DNA of 64,000 nt from Variovorax sp. dw_308 (GCF_019207085.1 NZ_JAATOM010000002.1:1-64000), one strand, 5' to 3'. Shown: positions 33,528 to 42,746, counted from the stretch's first letter. Notes: generated by a model not told the origin, from the letters alone. A program made the numbers and translations.

Positions 33528-33690
33528 CCGGGGTAGCGCGAGCCACTTTTCCGAGCTTTCCAAGGATCGTTCACGCCATGGGCGCGGCCTGTATGCGGGA
33601 CACGCCGAACAGACGCCCGCGCGCAACAACGGCCGAGGTCACTTCGTCTGGAAGAACGACCCGACTCCCGATCGTTCCAGATCGACTCCC

Positions 33691-33859
33691 TTACTCCGCG
33701 AGATTCTTGAAGACGCGCAGCGCAGGCTGCCGCGCCTTCGGCCCGGCATCGCGCGGCCGTCGACACGCGGTTTGACGATCAGGTTGTCGCACAGCGCGGC
33801 GCTCGCCTGGCGAAGCCGACGAGCGCATCCCACGTTTTGCGGATATTCAGGACGTCCAT
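33691..33859 (-). pseudogene. Decayed small gene with a good start signal
   Basis: On the minus strand, a strong GGGAGG ribosome-binding site precedes an ATG at 33859 opening MDVLNIRKTWDALVGFAR. The frame is then lost: a protein-like continuation (ALCDNLIVKPRVDGRA) is in a second frame, and a natural-looking end (ARQPALRVFKNLAE, stop 33691) is in a third. Two or so frameshifts would be needed. The family is not recognised. It may be chance, but the start signal and C-terminus argue for a remnant. Confidence 0.3.
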
Positions 33860-34016
33860 CTCAGTCCCTCCCATTTGATTTATTCAATTAAAAGCGCGCA
33901 TACACGCACCGCGCAATCTTGGCAATTCCCCAAAAGTGCTTTCCGGCGGTCGCTCGGAACGTTGCCAGTCACAGCAGGAGAAATATCACTGCGCAATAAA
34001 AAGTTCGCGCACTGGC

Positions 34017-34045
34017 TTGCAACAGCCACAGTCGTGCGGTAAATT
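34017..34045 (+). promoter_or_regulatory. Candidate sigma-70 promoter for the metalloprotease gene
   Basis: TTGCAA at 34017-34022 and TAAATT at 34040-34045 are 17 bases apart, in an AT-rich stretch. A purine-rich AAGGGGAG lies further down before the ATG at 34074. Sequence match only. Confidence 0.4.
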
Positions 34046-34073
34046 CTGTAACAAGGGGAGACGCACAATTAAA

Positions 34074-34916
34074 ATGAACATGTCAATGTTTTTTACACGC
34101 TTTTTTGCAATTGTTGCAATATTGTTGGCAAGTGGTTGCGGGGGCTCCGAAGACAGCGGTTTGGCGTCCACATCCGCCACGGCAGCTTCGAGCAATGCTG
34201 CATCGCCCGCGGTCACACAGGCCGAAGCAGGAAATTCAACGCCAAACCGCAATGCCCGATTGGAGGGTTATGCCAAGGCAACCTCCATTTGGCCAACCAA
34301 GACGATCAAGGTCTGCTGGGTCATGGAAGTCGCGGATTTTGCGAGCAGCGAGGAACAAAGACTCGTGGTTCAGCGAGCAGTCGCGCAAACATGGTCGAGC
34401 GTCTCCCAGGTTCGCTTTACCAGTTGGGCACGATGCACGGGTTCCTATGCGGACGGCGATATAAAGATCGCCGTCGAGGATAACTATTTTGCCGGCCCAC
34501 GTGCATACATCGGCACCCAGGGCTATCCCTCTTCACCCACGATGTGGCTCAATTTCAAATTCCAGAGCTGGCCTTGTTATCTGGGAATCAATGAGTGCAC
34601 CCGGCTGGTTGCCGTGCACGAATTCGGCCATGCGCTGGGCTTTGTTCATGAACAACTCCGGCCTGATACACCGTCAACGCCACCCCCCGGCGCCGCAATC
34701 TCGCAGGATGTCTGGGATGATTGCCGAGCCCCCAGAAACGATCCGACCGGGGACGCGATGATCGGAGCATGGGACCTGAGTTCCGTAATGAACTATTGCA
34801 ATCCCGAATGGATGGGCGAAGGCAAACTAAGCACAACCGATATTGCAATGGTCCAGAAATACTATGGCGTGCCCGTCAATATCGTTCCGGTCCTCATCAC
34901 GCTGCTGGACGACTGA
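34074..34916 (+). CDS. Metzincin-type zinc metalloprotease lipoprotein
   Basis: A 280-residue protein with a hydrophobic signal and lipobox LASGC (Cys22). The zinc motif HEFGHALGFVHE (His182, Glu183, His186, His192) is the metzincin HExxHxxGxxH, and SVMNYC lower down gives the Met-turn. Four or more Cys residues suggest disulfides. It would be an outer-membrane or periplasmic endopeptidase. Codon use is less GC-biased than that of its neighbours, and it lies in an AT-rich patch with its own promoter. Acquisition by transfer is plausible. Family closeness to astacin-like or matrixin-like enzymes cannot be set from the sequence alone. Confidence 0.8.
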   Translation: MNMSMFFTRFFAIVAILLASGCGGSEDSGLASTSATAASSNAASPAVTQAEAGNSTPNRNARLEGYAKATSIWPTKTIKVCWVMEVADFASSEEQRLVVQRAVAQTWSSVSQVRFTSWARCTGSYADGDIKIAVEDNYFAGPRAYIGTQGYPSSPTMWLNFKFQSWPCYLGINECTRLVAVHEFGHALGFVHEQLRPDTPSTPPPGAAISQDVWDDCRAPRNDPTGDAMIGAWDLSSVMNYCNPEWMGEGKLSTTDIAMVQKYYGVPVNIVPVLITLLDD

Positions 34917-34976
34917 GTCGCTCAAGAACCAATCAAATCAAGCCATTCCAACTCAAATCAAGAAAACGCGATTGTC

Positions 34977-35363
34977 ATGAAATTTCCTGAACAACCCACT
35001 GGCGCGCCACGCAAGAACAGCGGCAGCGCCCTTCCACTGCGCCGCTTCGCAACGGGCGTGCTCGCTGCGATCGGTCTCTGCGGCGCCAATGCCAGCATGG
35101 CACAGACGACCTACTTCACCGAAGGCACGAGGACAATCGCCAAATTGGGCGTCCAGGGCAACCAAGCCTATATTGGCTTCGTGGAGGCGTTGACCGCCAA
35201 TTGCAAATGGGGCTACCTTTACATCGCACCCGATCGCAAGGTGATGTACGCGGAATTCCTCGCGGCAAAAATCGCCAACAAAAAAGTCAGCCGGGTCGAC
35301 TATAGCCAACCCGGTGGCACCGGAACCCAATGCGTGGCCGAGATCGTGGAATTGAGCGAATAA
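34977..35363 (+). CDS. Small exported protein of unknown function
   Basis: A 128-residue protein with a longer N-terminal region (basic and Pro-rich for about 22 residues) and a hydrophobic core ending at ANASMAQ (about residue 43). The mature part is about 85 residues with two Cys (NCKWG and TQCVA), likely a disulfide, and a beta-rich pattern. No family is recognised. It follows the metalloprotease by 60 bases on the same strand in the same AT-richer patch and may be its substrate, inhibitor or partner; this is speculation. Confidence 0.6.
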   Translation: MKFPEQPTGAPRKNSGSALPLRRFATGVLAAIGLCGANASMAQTTYFTEGTRTIAKLGVQGNQAYIGFVEALTANCKWGYLYIAPDRKVMYAEFLAAKIANKKVSRVDYSQPGGTGTQCVAEIVELSE

Positions 35364-35406
35364 TTAGATACTCCGAAAATCGGACGCGAGTGTTCGAATC
35401 GTTGAA

Positions 35407-35492
35407 TTACTGAGTTACTGAGTTACTGAGTTACTGAGTTCTGAGTTACTGAGTTCTGAGTTACTGAGTTACTGAGTTACTGAGTTACTGAG
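35407..35492. repeat. Octamer tandem repeat TTACTGAG, 11 units
   Basis: Nine perfect TTACTGAG octamers and two 7-base variants (TTCTGAG, lacking the A) in one continuous run of 86 bases. It begins about 44 bases after the small exported protein gene. It is a VNTR-like array; stops occur in most frames, so it is not coding. Confidence 0.95.
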
Positions 35493-36168
35493 TTACCCAG
35501 ATATTCAACTATCCATCGTCAGAAAATCGAAGACGAACTTTCAGCAAGCGCATCCTGATCCTGCTGCACGAGTCGTGTGGCGTGATTCGGCAATCGATCG
35601 ACGCTTTCCAAAGGACGTGCAAAGTGGCCTGCCCTCCCCTGTATCACTTGCGCGCGACTTCCGGAAATGGCTACGAGAAATTGCTTGTCGCCGGCCTTGC
35701 CGAATACCGGTCGCGGATTTTCAAGATATGACAGCCTCATGCAAACGCTCGTTAATCGGGTGCAATTGTGCGAGTTTTGTTGCCTGCTGTGCGCGAGGTT
35801 CACAGACCCTGTAACTGCTGAATCGCGCCAGTTTTCGATTTCTGCCGTTGCTCCGAAAATTGAAGTCATAAGAACAAGGCCGCCTCACTGCCATTGAGCA
35901 AGGGCGCAACGGTTGCCAAGGTCTTAAGTACGTTCAACTGAAAAAAAGAGACGACCTGCCGAGCAGCAGGCAACCGATGGCTTGCCCGCATTCACCCGCT
36001 GGCGCGCTGGCAATCGTCTCGCTTTCTCAAGTCGCCCGCCGAATACCAAAGTCATTCAAATGTGCGATGGACTCAATGGCTTCATCCTCGCTGGAACTTG
36101 ATACATGCGAGTTGCTTGCATCAAGTTACCTGCGGGCCAATGATTTCGTTTAAGCGATTTACTTTGAC
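35493..36168. other. Long intergenic stretch after the octamer repeat
   Basis: No convincing gene. A minus-strand frame of 116 codons at 35519-35869 lacks a start signal and any domain. At 35955-35970 a small CCTGC/GCAGG hairpin, followed on the minus strand by a T-rich run, could terminate the acyl-CoA dehydrogenase transcript. Another inverted repeat (AACTTGAT/ATCAAGTT, 36095-36127) lies next to that gene's end. Overall composition is less GC-rich than the flanks. Confidence 0.5.
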
Positions 36169-37344
36169 TCAAACGCCAAACTGCCGCGCGGCCAGATCCT
36201 TCATCACCTCCTCGGACCCGCCGCCGATCATCATCACCTTCACCTCCCGGTAGATGCGTTCTGTCCGCGTCCCCCGCATGAAGCCCATGCCGCCGAGCAA
36301 CTGCACGGCGTGGTCGGCGCAGAACTGCATGGCCTGCGTGGCCAGTACCTTGGCCAGGCACACGCGGGCCACCAACTGCGCCGGGTCGGCAAGCTTGTGC
36401 TCGATGCGGTAGGACAGGTCGTAGACCAGCGCGCGGGCCGCGTCGATGCGCAGCGTCATGTCCATCAGCTTGTGCCGCACCACCTGTCGCTCCGACAAGG
36501 GACTGCCGGCGATCGTGCGTTGCCGCGCCCAGTCGACCGCCTCTTCCAGGCAGACCTCGGCATAGCCGTACGCCAGCGCCGACATCATCAGTCGCTCGTT
36601 GTTGAAGTTCTGCATGAATGTCTTGAAGCCCTTGTTCTCCTCGCCGATCAGGTTGGCAACGGGCACGCGGCAGTTGTCGAAGCGCAGGTGCGCAGTGTCG
36701 GAACTCCACCAGCCCATCTTCTTGAGCGGCGTGCGCGTGAGGCCGGGCGTGTCTCCTTCGACCAGCAACGCCGAGATGCCGCTGGCGCCCTTGGCCGCCG
36801 GGTTGGTACGCACCGCGACCGTCAGGTAGTCGGCGCGGATGCCCGAGGTGATGAAAGTCTTCTCGCCATTCAGCACGTAGTGGTCGCCATCGCGCACCGC
36901 GGTGGTCCGCAGGTTGGCGACATCCGAGCCGCCGGAGGGCTCGGTCACGGCGAGCGCCGCGATCTTCTCCCCGCGCAGCACAGGCGGAATGACGCGCTGC
37001 TTGATGGCCTCGCTGCCGGCCTTGAGGATGGGCGGCAGCCCGATGCTGTGCGACAGCAGCGAGGCCTGCATGCCGCCGCAGCCGGCGCGCGCAAATTCCT
37101 CGGCGAGGATCAGCGAATAGAAGGTGTCGGCCGGCGTCCCGCCGTATTCCTCCGGATAACCCAGGCCGAGCACTCCGACATCGGCCGCACGGGCGTAAAG
37201 CGAGCGCGGGAAGGTCTCGGCCTCGTCCCATTCGTTGACGAAGGGACGGATCTCGCGTGAGACGAAATCGCGCAGGCTGGAACGAAACTGCTCGTGCTCG
37301 GGCGTGAAATAGAACGGCAGCGGCGGCGTGTCAAGAAACTCCAT
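36169..37344 (-). CDS. Acyl-CoA dehydrogenase family protein
   Basis: A 391-residue flavoenzyme. N-terminal helical domain about residues 14-125, central beta domain with LAVTEPSGGSDVANL and FITSGIRADYL, C-terminal helical domain. At the usual catalytic Glu site near the C-terminus the sequence reads IGGGSEEV, so the standard Glu is absent; Glu250 in NNERLMMSALAYG fits the alternative base used by isovaleryl- and long-chain-type enzymes. The start 37344 has AGGAG at a proper distance. It is divergent from an AtuA-type gene, which points to branched or terpenoid acyl-CoA substrates (AtuD-like), by inference. Confidence 0.85.
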   Translation of the reverse strand: MEFLDTPPLPFYFTPEHEQFRSSLRDFVSREIRPFVNEWDEAETFPRSLYARAADVGVLGLGYPEEYGGTPADTFYSLILAEEFARAGCGGMQASLLSHSIGLPPILKAGSEAIKQRVIPPVLRGEKIAALAVTEPSGGSDVANLRTTAVRDGDHYVLNGEKTFITSGIRADYLTVAVRTNPAAKGASGISALLVEGDTPGLTRTPLKKMGWWSSDTAHLRFDNCRVPVANLIGEENKGFKTFMQNFNNERLMMSALAYGYAEVCLEEAVDWARQRTIAGSPLSERQVVRHKLMDMTLRIDAARALVYDLSYRIEHKLADPAQLVARVCLAKVLATQAMQFCADHAVQLLGGMGFMRGTRTERIYREVKVMMIGGGSEEVMKDLAARQFGV

Positions 37345-37505
37345 GGTCATCATCTCCTGGGTTCGAGCGAGGCTAGTCCCACCGTCCGGGGGCGTCTTGT
37401 GCCCAGTGGCTACTGCCAGCCCGCCGGCCAGCGAGTTGGCGCAAGCCGTGGCCTGCGGGGCTGGCTAAGCTGCGGCGCAGTACCACCCATCGACGAGACA
37501 ATCCC

Positions 37506-39350
37506 ATGGCCACCCACTCTTCCACTCAAGACCCGTCCCCATCCAAGGTCGTGCGCATCGGCGGCGCCTCCGGCTTCTGGGGCGACAGCATGGTCGCCGC
37601 CCCGCAACTCGTGAAGCTGGGCCGGCTCGACTACCTGGTGTTCGACTACCTGGCCGAGACCACCATGGCCATCCTTGCCGCCGCACGCGCCAAGAAGCCG
37701 GAGATGGGCTACGCCACCGATTTCGTCGACATCGCGATGAAGTCCGTGCTGGCCGAGGTCAAGCGCCAGGGCATCAAGGTCATCAGCAATGCCGGCGGCA
37801 TCAACCCCCACGCCTGCGCGGAGGCGCTGCGGGCGCTGGCGGCGGCGGAAGGCATTTCGCTCAGGATCGCGGTGGTCGAAGGCGACGACGTATCCGCCCG
37901 CATGCCTGAATTGCGCGCCAACGGCGCCAGGGACATGTTCACCGGGGAGTCACTGCCCGAGAAGGTGCTGAGCGCCAACGCCTACCTCGGCGCCACGCCC
38001 ATTGCGGCGGCGCTCGCGGCCGGCGCAGAGGTCGTCATCACCGGCCGCTGCGTCGACAGCGCCGTCACGCTCGGCGCCTTGATGCACGAGTTCGGCTGGG
38101 GTCCGGACCAGTACGACCAGCTCGCCTCCGGCAGCCTCGCCGGCCACATCATCGAATGCGGCTGCCAGGCCACCGGCGGCCTGCACACCGATTGGGAAGA
38201 CATCCCCGACTGGGCCAACATGGGCTATCCCGTCATCGAGTGCCATGCCGACGGCAGCTTCATCGTGACCAAGCCCGAGCCCAGCGGCGGCAAGGTGATC
38301 CGCGCCAACATCGTCGAGCAGATGCTCTACGAGATCGGCGACCCCGGCGCCTACCTGCTGCCCGACGTGAGCTGCGACTTCCGCGACGTGGTCATCGAGC
38401 AGCAAGGCGACAACCGCGTGCGCGTGGGACCGGCCAAGGGTCGCGCACCCACACCCTCCTACAAGGTGTCGGCCACGCAGCTGGACGGATTCCGTTGCGC
38501 CGGCAGCATGGTCATCATCGGCATCGACGCGGAGAAGAAAGCGCGCCGGACCGCCGAGGCGATCATCGAGCGCACCAGCAACATCCTGCGCCAGCTCGGC
38601 ATGCCGCCTTTCACCTCGACGCACATCGAGGTCCTCGGCGCCGAGACGCTCTACGGCCCGCATGCGCGCACGCGCCAGGCGCGCGAAGTCATGATGCGCG
38701 TGATCGTGAACCATCCGCAGAAGGCCGCGCTGGCAATGTTCGCGCGCGAGATTTCGCCGGCGGGCACTTCGTGGTCGCCCGGCACCACCGGCCCCGGCGG
38801 CGGCAGGCCCGCGGTGTCGCCACTGATCAAGCCCTTCTCTTTCACGCTCGACAAGCAGACGGTGCCGGTGTCCTTCGTCATGGACGAGGTGCGTCATCCG
38901 GTGGCGATGGCCAGCGGCACGGGCGATGGCGCCGCAACCGACGCCACGACACCGGCCGAATGGAAGGACGAGGCCGGCGAGCCGATGCGCGAGGTGCGGC
39001 TGATCGACCTGGCCTGGGCGCGCAGCGGCGACAAGGGCAACCTCTCGAATATCGGCATCGTCGCGCGCAAGCCCGAGTGGCTGCCGCTGCTGTGGGATCG
39101 CGTCAGCGAGTCCGCGGTCGGCAGCTACTTCGCCCACATGGTGCACGGCAAGGTCGAGCGCTTCCACCTGCCCGGGACGGCATCGATGAACCTGCTGCTG
39201 CATGACGCGCTCGACGGCGGCGGCCCGTCGTCGATGCGCCTGGACCCACTGGGCAAGGGCATGGCGCAGATGCTGCTCGACATGAGCATCAGCGTACCCG
39301 CCTCGGTCGCGGCGCAACTCGCACCCGCCTCGCGCTACAGCACGGCCTGA
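37506..39350 (+). CDS. AtuA-family (DUF1446) protein
   Basis: A 614-residue protein. The first about 450 residues are DUF1446 (acyclic terpene utilisation AtuA), opening with IGGASGFWGDSMVAAPQL and containing VISNAGGINPHACAEAL and EVVITGRCVDSAVTLG. The remaining about 150 residues form a second conserved region (RLIDLAWARSGDKGNLSNIG). AtuA is needed for citronellol/geraniol breakdown in Pseudomonas, but its reaction is not defined. Divergent from the acyl-CoA dehydrogenase with about 160 bases between starts, so they may be co-regulated. No other atu genes are in the window. Confidence 0.85.
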   Translation: MATHSSTQDPSPSKVVRIGGASGFWGDSMVAAPQLVKLGRLDYLVFDYLAETTMAILAAARAKKPEMGYATDFVDIAMKSVLAEVKRQGIKVISNAGGINPHACAEALRALAAAEGISLRIAVVEGDDVSARMPELRANGARDMFTGESLPEKVLSANAYLGATPIAAALAAGAEVVITGRCVDSAVTLGALMHEFGWGPDQYDQLASGSLAGHIIECGCQATGGLHTDWEDIPDWANMGYPVIECHADGSFIVTKPEPSGGKVIRANIVEQMLYEIGDPGAYLLPDVSCDFRDVVIEQQGDNRVRVGPAKGRAPTPSYKVSATQLDGFRCAGSMVIIGIDAEKKARRTAEAIIERTSNILRQLGMPPFTSTHIEVLGAETLYGPHARTRQAREVMMRVIVNHPQKAALAMFAREISPAGTSWSPGTTGPGGGRPAVSPLIKPFSFTLDKQTVPVSFVMDEVRHPVAMASGTGDGAATDATTPAEWKDEAGEPMREVRLIDLAWARSGDKGNLSNIGIVARKPEWLPLLWDRVSESAVGSYFAHMVHGKVERFHLPGTASMNLLLHDALDGGGPSSMRLDPLGKGMAQMLLDMSISVPASVAAQLAPASRYSTA

Positions 39351-39409
39351 AAAAGGCGTGAAGATTTCGTAGCGAGGGCGCCAGCCAGGAGGCCGGTTCG
39401 CGGAACGCA

Positions 39410-39427
39410 GCCGTACTCCAGTACGGC
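39410..39427. repeat. Hairpin GCCGTACT-CC-AGTACGGC between convergent genes
   Basis: An 8-base perfect stem with a 2-base centre, placed between the end of the AtuA-type gene and the end of the minus-strand HiPIP gene. It looks like a REP-like hairpin or a bidirectional transcription stop. No T-run follows closely. Confidence 0.5.
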
Positions 39428-39524
39428 GACAACGAAGTTGCGGCGAGGCTGACAACTGCGCGAAGCGCTTGTCATGCCGGAGCCAACGCCGCAGGCCCGA
39501 GATCGGCGTCCGCAGCGGAAAGAT

Positions 39525-39830
39525 TCAAGCCTTCTTCGACCAGGCGCTGCACCAGCCCTTGGCCTGCACCTTCTTGCCGGCGAACAACGCGCAATCGCCA
39601 ACCGTCTCGCCCGGTTTGGCCATCCACAGCGTGCACCCGTCGCAATGCTGCGCGTTGTCATGCTTGGGGTACTTCTTGCCGTCGGCCTTGGTGGTGTCGG
39701 ACACATAGCCGAGGGCCACGGCGGTGGGATCCTTCTCGTCGACAGGCGCCTGCGCTGAGGCCGTGGTGGCGCTCAGGCTCGCGCCCGAAGCCGCGAGCAC
39801 CATGAGGAAGGTTCGTCGGTCTTGTCTCAT
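39525..39830 (-). CDS. Second HiPIP
   Basis: A 101-residue periplasmic HiPIP. The signal peptide has RRTFLMVLAASGAS (Tat-like) and ends near SAQA. Ligands are Cys63, Cys66, Cys80 and Cys94, giving the same C-x2-C-x13-C-x13-C spacing as the other copy. The start 39830 follows GGAACCCACG; upstream codons to 40004 are not protein-like. Both HiPIPs carry the YPKH lead-in before the first ligand. It stands alone next to the AtuA-type gene, so its electron donor is unknown. Confidence 0.9.
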   Translation of the reverse strand: MRQDRRTFLMVLAASGASLSATTASAQAPVDEKDPTAVALGYVSDTTKADGKKYPKHDNAQHCDGCTLWMAKPGETVGDCALFAGKKVQAKGWCSAWSKKA

Positions 39831-40006
39831 CGTGGGTTCCTTTTTATGGGGGTGACTTCGATCGGACCCTGCAGTGCCGCAAGCGCACCTGGGGCCGCAG
39901 CAGGATTCTGCGCGTACCGGCCGCTTGATGCAGCGAGTCGAAAACGGCCCCCGGGGCTCGGTATATGCTCGCTTTCCCCCGGACGAAGAACTGGCGCCCC
40001 GCACTC

Positions 40007-42697
40007 ATGCAAAAGCACTACCTCACACCATTGTTCGCTCCCGAATCGGTCGTGGTGTTCGCCGGGGCGATCCGGCAGGCGGAAGACGACCACTGGCATT
40101 CGACCGCGATTCGCCGTGCGCTGGAAGCCGGCGGCTTCGAAGGAACCCTGGAATACCTGGACGTGCACACCAGCGGAACGCTGGGCGACCTGGTACAGGC
40201 GCGCGCGGACCTGGCGATCATCGCCCTGCCGAGCCGGGACATTCCGGCGGCACTGGGCATTGCCGGCCGCCTGAGTTGCCGTTCCGCACTGGTCATCTCG
40301 TCCGGCATCGGCCCTGACGAAGCAGCCGATTTGCGAAGGGTCGCAAGCCGCGAGGGCATCCACCTGCTGGGGCCAAATTCGCTGGGCCACCAGCGGCCTG
40401 CGTTGCGCCTCAACGCCAGCACGGTCGGCCCGCTCGCAGCGACCGGCCCGTTGGCGCTGGTCTCGCAATCCGGCGCGTTGACAGCCGCCATGCTGGACTG
40501 GGCGCGCCAGAACGCGGTGGGCTTCTCCAGCGTGGTCTCGCTCGGCCCCCATACCGCGCTCGACATCGCGGACGTGCTGGACTTCCTGGCCGACGACAGC
40601 GCGACGCACAGCATCGTCGTGTACCTCGAAGGCATCTCGGAGGCCCGTCCCTTCATCAGTGCACTCCGCTCGGCCTCGCATGCCAAGCCGGTCGTGGTGC
40701 TCAAGGCCGGACGCAAGCCCGCGGGCAACGAGGCCGCGCACACGCACAGCGCAGCAACCGTCGGCAGCGACGACGTGTTCGACGCGGCATTGCGGCGGGC
40801 CGGGGCGGTCCGGGTGCGCTCGTTCGTCGAGTTGTTCTCGGCGGCCAAGTGCCTGGCGTCGCGCTATCGGCCGGTGGGTCAGCGGCTGGCCATCGTCACC
40901 AACGGCGGCGGTCCGGGCGTGCTTGCGGCGGACTGGGTCAACGAGATCGGCCTGGAGCTGGGCAAGCTCTCTGCCGAGTCGATCGACAAGTTGAGGCCGC
41001 AGCTGCCACCCCATGCCACGCTGACCGACCTGATCGACCTGTCCGAAGAAGCCGACGCCACGCACTACCACGCCGCCATCACCGCCGCCGCGGCCGACAA
41101 GCAGGTCGATGGCGTGCTGGCCATCTATTCGCCCAAGGCCGGCGCCGACGCAGCAGCCGTCGCGCACACGCTGACCGAATTCCCGCGCCCGATGCGCAAG
41201 CCTTTGCTGGCATGCTGGATGGGCGACGCCACCGTCGGCAATGCGCGCAAGGTGCTGTCCGATGCGCTCATCCCGACTTTCCGCACGCCGGAAGCGGCCG
41301 TCGGCGCCTTCGGCAACATCGCATCCTTCTATCAGAACCAGTTGCTGCTGCAGCAGACGCCGCCGCCGCTGTCGCCGCTGGCCAAGCCCGACATCGAGGG
41401 CGCCCGCCTGCTGATCGACAGCGTGCTGTCCGAGCGCCGCACCGTGCTGACCGAGATGGAGTCGAAGACGCTGCTCTCGTCCTTTCACATCCCGATCACC
41501 CGCACCGTGCTGGCGCGCACCGCCAACGAGGCCATGATGCTGGCGACGCAGATCGGCTTTCCGGTGGCGCTCAAGATCGACTCGCCCGACATCAGCCACA
41601 AGACCGACGTCGAGGGCGTGGCGCTCAACATCCTGAACGGCGCCGGTGCGCGCGACATGTTCAATGAACTGATGGAACGCGTGAAGCGCCTGGCGCCGGC
41701 GGCGCGCATCCATGGCGTGACCGTCCAGAAGATGGCGTCGGCGCGGCGCGGCCGGGAGATCTATGTGGGGCTGGTCACCGACGACCCGTTCGGCCCGGTG
41801 ATCGTGTTCGGCGCCGGCGGCACCATGATCGAGTTGCTGAACGACCGCGCCATGGAACTGCCGCCGCTCAACCAGTTCCTCGCACGCCGCCTGATCGAAC
41901 GCTCCCGCGTGGCGGAGACCCTGCGCGAATGGCGCGGCGCCCCGCCGGTCGACATGGAGGCGCTGGAGCATGTGCTGCTGCGCGTGTCGGAGATGGTCTG
42001 CGAACTGCCCGAGCTGCGGGAGATGGACATCAACCCCATCATCGTGGACGAGGCCGGCGCCATCGCGGTCGATGCGCGCATCGTCGTTGGCAGCACGCCG
42101 CAGGCGCTCAGCGGCTATGCCCGCGGCTACCAGCACCTGGCGATCCTGCCCTACCCCGCGCGCTACCAGCGCGAGTTCGTCATGGGCGGCGGCGGCACCT
42201 GCACGATCCGACCAGTGCACCCGGACGATGCGGACATGCTGCAGAACTTCGTGCGGGAACTCTCGCCGGAGAGCCGCTGGTTCCGCTTCGTCTCGCAGTT
42301 CCACGAGCTGCCGGCCACGATGCTGTCGCGCTTCACGCTGATCGACTATGACCGGGACATGGCGCTAGTCGCGGTCGTCCAGGAGCGTGTCCTTTCCGAC
42401 GACGGTACCGTCAAGGAGATGGAGTACATCGTCGGCGTGTCGCGCTACGCCATCAATCCGGACAAGATCAGCTGCGAGTTCTCGCTGGTGATCGCCGACG
42501 CCTACAAGCGCAAGGGCCTGGGCTCGCGGCTCATGGAGGGGATCATGGACGTGGCCCGGGACAAGGGCCTGTCCGAAATGGACGGGCTGGTGCTGACCAA
42601 CAACCACGACATGCTGAAGCTCATGCGGCACATTGGCTTCACCGTGAAGATGTTCGCCGAAGATCCGGAGTTCCGGCTGGTGACGTACAGCCTGTAG
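40007..42697 (+). CDS. Bifunctional acyl-CoA synthetase-like / GNAT protein acetyltransferase (Pat-type)
   Basis: An 896-residue protein close in length to PatZ/YfiQ. Order: CoA-binding Rossmann domain (about residues 7-100), succinyl-CoA-ligase-like flavodoxin domains, ATP-grasp domain (about 480-700, with FPVALKIDSPDISHKTDVEG), GNAT domain (about 725-885, with YKRKGLGSRLMEGIMDVA as the acetyl-CoA P-loop). His247 in AHTHSAATVGSDD sits where ADP-forming acyl-CoA synthetases carry the phospho-His. It likely acetylates lysines of metabolic enzymes such as acyl-CoA synthetases. The ATG at 40007 fits the CoA domain start better than 39965. Confidence 0.88.
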   Translation: MQKHYLTPLFAPESVVVFAGAIRQAEDDHWHSTAIRRALEAGGFEGTLEYLDVHTSGTLGDLVQARADLAIIALPSRDIPAALGIAGRLSCRSALVISSGIGPDEAADLRRVASREGIHLLGPNSLGHQRPALRLNASTVGPLAATGPLALVSQSGALTAAMLDWARQNAVGFSSVVSLGPHTALDIADVLDFLADDSATHSIVVYLEGISEARPFISALRSASHAKPVVVLKAGRKPAGNEAAHTHSAATVGSDDVFDAALRRAGAVRVRSFVELFSAAKCLASRYRPVGQRLAIVTNGGGPGVLAADWVNEIGLELGKLSAESIDKLRPQLPPHATLTDLIDLSEEADATHYHAAITAAAADKQVDGVLAIYSPKAGADAAAVAHTLTEFPRPMRKPLLACWMGDATVGNARKVLSDALIPTFRTPEAAVGAFGNIASFYQNQLLLQQTPPPLSPLAKPDIEGARLLIDSVLSERRTVLTEMESKTLLSSFHIPITRTVLARTANEAMMLATQIGFPVALKIDSPDISHKTDVEGVALNILNGAGARDMFNELMERVKRLAPAARIHGVTVQKMASARRGREIYVGLVTDDPFGPVIVFGAGGTMIELLNDRAMELPPLNQFLARRLIERSRVAETLREWRGAPPVDMEALEHVLLRVSEMVCELPELREMDINPIIVDEAGAIAVDARIVVGSTPQALSGYARGYQHLAILPYPARYQREFVMGGGGTCTIRPVHPDDADMLQNFVRELSPESRWFRFVSQFHELPATMLSRFTLIDYDRDMALVAVVQERVLSDDGTVKEMEYIVGVSRYAINPDKISCEFSLVIADAYKRKGLGSRLMEGIMDVARDKGLSEMDGLVLTNNHDMLKLMRHIGFTVKMFAEDPEFRLVTYSL

Positions 42698-42746
42698 CAA
42701 TAGCTGCCTGGCGCGGCATGCGCCGACTTGTCCGAGGAGGTGTCCC

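Noticed and set aside
35407-35492. A CRISPR array
   Set aside because: The units are eight bases without spacers, and no cas genes are present. It is a simple tandem repeat.
36095-36127. A terminator for the acyl-CoA dehydrogenase gene
   Set aside because: The AACTTGAT/ATCAAGTT arms leave a 17-base loop, and no T-run follows on the minus strand.
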